From: Micromonospora sp. NBC_00389
Lineage (GTDB): Bacteria; Actinomycetota; Actinomycetes; Mycobacteriales; Micromonosporaceae
DNA: 64,000 bases
Direction: 5' to 3'
NCBI RefSeq assembly: GCF_036059255.1
Contig: NZ_CP107947.1
Coordinates: 4,030,001 to 4,094,000, forward strand
Shown here in pieces: positions 61,278 through 64,000 of this stretch. The translations under genes and the position numbers were made by a program. The first letter of the stretch is position 1; each line of letters opens with the position of its first letter. The notes below the pieces were generated by a model that made no database searches, was not told where the DNA came from, and saw only the letters and a list, made by a program, of their open reading frames with translations.

Positions 61278-61849
61278 GGCTCATCCTGGGCTGTTGCCGT
61301 GGCAACCGCGCGGCGGGCCCGGTTCGCCGCTGCGCGGCGGCCGTACAACCGGGCGCAAAGGCTGGTCAGGATTTCCGTGACGTCGCGGACCAGGTCGTCA
61401 TCAACCTCGGCCGGGTCGGCGACCAGGAGCCGGCGTCCCTGCGCAGCCAGCGCAGCCTCGACGTATTCGGCGCCGAACCGGGCGAACCGGTCCCGATGCT
61501 CCACCACGATGGTCGCCACGGCCGGGTCACGCAACAGGGCGAGGAACTTCTTGAGGTGCCCGTTCAGGGCGGACCCGACCTCGGTCACCACCCGGGAAAT
61601 AGTCATGCCTTGGCCCGTGGCCCACGCAGTGACCCGTGCCACCTGACGATCCAGGTCGGCCTTCTGATCAGCCGACGACACCCGGGCGTACACCACCACT
61701 ACCCCTGCCGGGGCCGGGGCAGGGGGCGATTCCACCAGGATCAACCCGCCGACCCGCCGAGCAGGCACGGGTAGCTTGCCCTCCCGGAACCAGCGATACG
61801 CCGTCACCGGGTGGACCCCTTCCCGCTTCGCCCACTCTTTCAAGTTCAC
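61274..61849 (-). CDS. tnpA: IS607-family serine recombinase transposase
   Basis: A 191-residue transposase with an N-terminal MerR-like HTH (NLKEWAKREGVHPVTAYRWF) and a serine-resolvase domain with catalytic Ser58 in VVVYARVSSADQKADL. VVEHRDRFARFGAEYVEAAL and the C-terminal basic helix complete it. The GTG start at 61849 has a TAGTAT -10 (61861-61856 on the minus strand) at leaderless spacing. The ORF is intact. Confidence 0.93.
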   Translation of the reverse strand: MNLKEWAKREGVHPVTAYRWFREGKLPVPARRVGGLILVESPPAPAPAGVVVVYARVSSADQKADLDRQVARVTAWATGQGMTISRVVTEVGSALNGHLKKFLALLRDPAVATIVVEHRDRFARFGAEYVEAALAAQGRRLLVADPAEVDDDLVRDVTEILTSLCARLYGRRAAANRARRAVATATAQDEP

Positions 61850-61890
61850 AGTCGCATACTATCGCGCACTCCCAAGTCCACTGTTGGCGA

Positions 61891-61951
61891 CCCCCAGCAG
61901 GTCGGCTCTGCCCCGGTCACCCTCGATGAAGTCGTAGACGTACTTGGGCAT
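61891..61951 (-). pseudogene. ppdK: 5' end of ppdK, cut off by the IS607-type element
   Basis: From ATG 61951 the minus strand reads MPKYVYDFIEGDRGRADLLG, the classic PPDK N terminus (YVYDF...DLLGGKGAN), and then runs into the element. GGAG precedes the ATG, so the native translation start is still present. The rest of the gene begins 3 kb away at 58910. Confidence 0.88.
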
Positions 61952-61994
61952 GGCTCCGGCCTCCACTTCCGTTGCCGCACGGACCTTTGCATCT

Positions 61995-62006
61995 ATTGGT
62001 ACCAAT
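61995..62006. promoter_or_regulatory. 12-bp palindrome upstream of ppdK
   Basis: ATTGGTACCAAT lies 44 bases before the ppdK ATG and about 90 before the divergent acetyltransferase. It is a locally AT-rich perfect palindrome and could be an operator; no regulator is identified. Confidence 0.35.
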
Positions 62007-62080
62007 GCGTCAGGGCGTGGCGGCAGGGCCGGACGGTACGGCCGGCGGGCCAGAGGTCCCGGCCCGGCACCTCCGCCGCG

Positions 62081-62086
62081 TATCCT
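62081..62086 (+). promoter_or_regulatory. -10 element giving a leaderless acetyltransferase transcript
   Basis: TATCCT ends six bases before ATG 62093; no Shine-Dalgarno sequence is present. Confidence 0.5.
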
Positions 62087-62092
62087 CGCCCG

Positions 62093-62593
62093 ATGACCTC
62101 CGACGTGCGGCTACGCCCGGTCCGCGAGGACGATCTCGTGGAGTTCTTCCTGTACCAGCAGGATCCGGAGGCCAACCGGATGGCCGCTTTCGTCGCCGCG
62201 GACCCGTCCGACCACCGCGAGTTCGCCCGGCACTGGGCACGGGTGCTCACCGACCCGGCGATCGTGGTCCGCACCGTCGAGGCCGACGGCGAGGTGGTCG
62301 GCTACGTCACCGCCTTCCCGGACGGTGACCGCACCGAGGTCAGCTACTGGATCGACCGGGCCCGCTGGGGTCGGGGCGACGCCACGGCGGCCCTGGCCGC
62401 CCTGCTGCGCGAGCTGCCCCGGCCGGTGCACGCCCGCGCCGCCAAGGACAACGCCGCGTCCCTCGCGGTGCTGCGCAAGTGCGGCTTCGTGGTGGTCGGC
62501 GAGGACTCGGGGTACGCCAACGGCCGGGGCATCGATGTCGAGGAGTGGCTGCTGGAGCTGCCCGCCGACGACTCTGACCTGGGCGGGCACTAG
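62093..62593 (+). CDS. GNAT-family N-acetyltransferase
   Basis: A 166-residue GNAT of the RimJ/RimL-like kind: VRLRPVREDDLVEFFLYQQD at the N terminus, GEVVGYVTAFPDGDRTEVSYWIDRARWGRGDATAALAALL-type acetyl-CoA site (GRGDAT loop), and NAASLAVLRKCGFVVVGED. The acyl acceptor is unknown; the family includes ribosomal-protein and antibiotic acetyltransferases. ATG 62093 fits a leaderless promoter. The next gene follows seven bases after the stop. Confidence 0.9.
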   Translation: MTSDVRLRPVREDDLVEFFLYQQDPEANRMAAFVAADPSDHREFARHWARVLTDPAIVVRTVEADGEVVGYVTAFPDGDRTEVSYWIDRARWGRGDATAALAALLRELPRPVHARAAKDNAASLAVLRKCGFVVVGEDSGYANGRGIDVEEWLLELPADDSDLGGH

Positions 62594-62599
62594 TCTCGC

Positions 62600-63244
62600 G
62601 TGGTGAACTGGTTGGATCTGGTCGGCTGGGCCGGCTCCGCGGTGCTGGTCTGGTCGCTGCTGCAGTCGCGCATCCTGCGGCTGCGCGCGCTCAACCTCGT
62701 CGGCTGCCTCGTGCTGATCGGCTACAACGGCGCACTCGAGGTCTGGCCCATGGTCGGGCTCAACATCGTCCTCGCGGTGATCAACATCTGGTATCTGCGC
62801 GGGATGCTCGCCACCCGGCACGACGAACAGACCTACCAGGTCGTCGAGGTCGGCGTCGGCGACCAGTTCCTGGCACACACGCTGCGGGTGCACGCACCGG
62901 ACATCGCCCGCTTCAACCCCGACTTCCACTGGGACCCGGACGCCGCCGGCCACTCCGCGTTTCTGGTGGTCAGGGCAGATGAGGTGGTCGGGGTGGTGCT
63001 GTCGCACGCCGAGACGCCCGGGGTCGCCCAGATCGACCTGGACTACGTGACCCCGAAGTTCCGCGACTTCACCCCCGGCGAGTTCGTCTACCGGCGCAGC
63101 CGCCTCTTCACCGAACGGGGCTTCCACCGGGTGGTCAGCCCGCCCGGGATGGTCGCCCCCTACTACCACCGGCTCGGCTTCCGCCCGGAGGGCGACTCGT
63201 ACGTCCTCGACCTGCCCGCGTCACCGGCGGCCGAATCGGCATAG
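62600..63244 (+). CDS. YgjV-like membrane protein with a C-terminal GNAT-like domain
   Basis: A 214-residue two-part protein. The first ~70 residues form three short membrane helices (WLDLVGWAGSAVLVWSLLQS, LNLVGCLVLIGYNGALEVWP, VGLNIVLAVINIWYLRGM), resembling the YgjV inner-membrane family. Residues ~80-205 look like a GNAT fold: FLVVRADEVVGVVLSH, a long strand region, and YYHRLGFRPEGDSYVLDL at the end. GTG 62600 or 62603 can start it; TAGTCT at 62591-62596 would give a leaderless message from the second GTG. Function unknown. Confidence 0.7.
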   Translation: MVNWLDLVGWAGSAVLVWSLLQSRILRLRALNLVGCLVLIGYNGALEVWPMVGLNIVLAVINIWYLRGMLATRHDEQTYQVVEVGVGDQFLAHTLRVHAPDIARFNPDFHWDPDAAGHSAFLVVRADEVVGVVLSHAETPGVAQIDLDYVTPKFRDFTPGEFVYRRSRLFTERGFHRVVSPPGMVAPYYHRLGFRPEGDSYVLDLPASPAAESA

Positions 63245-63370
63245 CGTCGCCAGCGGAGGATTCGGCTGGCGCCGCACGGGGCACAGACACGCGTACGCCG
63301 GGCGGGGCTGCCGACCGGCTGGCACCGCGCGGAGCGGCCGGTGCCACCACGACGAGGGAGCGAGCCAGGC

Positions 63371-64000
63371 GTGCAGAGCTACGGGAGCCAACTGGCCCTG
63401 GTCGGAATTCTGGTCGTCATCAACGCGCTCTTCGCCGGCAGTGAGATGGCCCTGGTGTCGCTGCGGGACAGCCAGATCCAGCGGTTGGAGCGCACCAGCC
63501 GGGCCGGGCGGGTGCTGGCCCACCTCGCCAAGGACCCGAACCGTTTCCTGGCGACCATTCAGATCGGCATCACCCTGGCCGGCTTCCTGGCCTCCGCCGC
63601 CGCGGCGGTCTCACTGGCCAAGCCCCTGGTGCCGCTGCTCGGGATGTTCGGGAGCGCCGCCGAGACGGTGGCGATCGTGGCGGTCACCCTCGCGTTGACC
63701 TTCGTCACGCTGGTCTTCGGTGAGCTGGCCCCCAAGCGGATCGCCATGCAGTCGGCCGAGCGGTGGGCGCTGCTGGTGGCCCGGCCGCTCGATGTGCTCG
63801 CCACTCTCACCCGCCCGGCCGTCTGGGCGCTCGGCGCCACCAGCGACCTGGTGGTCCGCCTGTTCGGGCTCAACCCGAAGCACCAGCCGGAGGAGATCGG
63901 CCCGGACGAGCTGCGGGACATCGTCGCCGGCAACCACGGCTTCACCAAGGAGCAGCGCACCATCATCGCTGGCGCCGTGGAGATCGCCGACCGGCGGTTG
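63371..64000 (+). CDS. Hemolysin/CorC-family (DUF21-CBS) membrane protein, 3' end outside the window
   Basis: 210 codons are visible and the frame is open to the last base. The sequence starts QSYGSQLALVGILVVINALF, then AGSEMALVSLRDSQIQRLER, KDPNRFLATIQIGITLAGFL, and the DUF21 signature FVTLVFGELAPKRIAMQSAE, with about four membrane helices. It then enters the linker before the CBS pair (GPDELRDIVAGNHGFTKEQR). Members act in ion (Mg/Co) efflux or membrane stress. GTG 63371 follows GAGGGAG. Confidence 0.9.
   Translation, partial: MQSYGSQLALVGILVVINALFAGSEMALVSLRDSQIQRLERTSRAGRVLAHLAKDPNRFLATIQIGITLAGFLASAAAAVSLAKPLVPLLGMFGSAAETVAIVAVTLALTFVTLVFGELAPKRIAMQSAERWALLVARPLDVLATLTRPAVWALGATSDLVVRLFGLNPKHQPEEIGPDELRDIVAGNHGFTKEQRTIIAGAVEIADRRL

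Larger units (their letters stand above)
58911..61890 (-). mobile_element. IS607-type element (serine recombinase + TnpB) inserted in ppdK, itself interrupted by an IS5-family element
   Basis: Boundaries come from the host gene: ppdK sequence ends at a run of five C (61891-61895) on one side and resumes at three C (58908-58910) on the other. Removing the element and one GG/CC dinucleotide restores six in a row and the frame DLLGGKGAN. A 2-bp GG core is what IS607 serine transposases use. Without the nested IS5-type copy and its TAA duplicate the element is about 2.04 kb, the expected size. Confidence 0.85.

Noticed and set aside
61960..62060. DosR box upstream of ppdK
   Set aside because: A GGACC is present but the second half-site is missing; only the unrelated palindrome ATTGGTACCAAT is convincing.

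Overview
The window is GC-rich, densely coding actinobacterial DNA. The preserved order coaBC-metK-priA-def-fmt-rsmB-rpe-rib, the frequent GTG starts, leaderless-looking promoters and T-less hairpin terminators fit the Micromonosporaceae (a Micromonospora-like chromosome). That assignment is inferred from gene content and style, not from a database match.

From 1 to about 36 kb is a conserved core. It runs from the 3' part of coaBC through metK, a helicase-motif-poor priA, a kinase fused to a ParB/sulfiredoxin-like domain, a cytochrome P450, def, fmt and rsmB. A tandem pair of septum-formation-type lipoproteins follows on the minus strand. Then come rpe and a receiver/GGDEF protein, an FMN riboswitch driving ribD-ribE-ribM-ribBA-ribH, and hisE-hisG. 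After two large extragenic palindromes there is a PH-domain membrane protein, infC-rpmI-rplT with a structured leader and a probable AUC start, an RNA methyltransferase, pheS-pheT, and the arginine operon argC-J-B-D-F-R-G-H, whose first seven genes are joined by six consecutive 4-nt overlaps.

From about 36 to 46 kb is an accessory, decaying region. It holds a MmcQ/YjbR protein, a small HTH regulator with a palindromic promoter, two broken quinone-oxidoreductase copies beside an intact one, two PF14542-type acetyltransferases, an SDR stump, msrB-msrA, a TetR regulator, a frameshifted transposase stump, an OsmC-like protein lacking its second cysteine, radical-SAM and MFS remnants, and an NhaA antiporter fused to a thioredoxin domain. 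Most of the intact functions concern redox or stress.

From about 46 to 57 kb lie a 3-methyladenine glycosylase, a beta-propeller protein paired with a MoaD/ThiS-like protein, a luciferase-like monooxygenase with its FMN reductase, two tandem-domain universal stress proteins and a cyclic-nucleotide-binding protein with a DosR/DevR-like box between them, a GH15 glucosidase and a GAP-family membrane protein.

From about 57 to 62 kb is the most instructive locus. A pyruvate phosphate dikinase gene (ppdK) has been split by an IS607-type element (serine recombinase plus TnpB). The two gene ends can be rejoined in frame by removing the element and one GG dinucleotide. An IS5-family element flanked by TAA has in turn inserted at the tnpB stop codon, separating tnpB from the element's right end, where the TnpB guide RNA is expected to finish. 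ppdK also carries a frameshift and lacks its C-terminal third. The window closes with an acetyltransferase, a YgjV-like membrane protein with a GNAT-like tail, and the start of a hemolysin/CorC-family protein.
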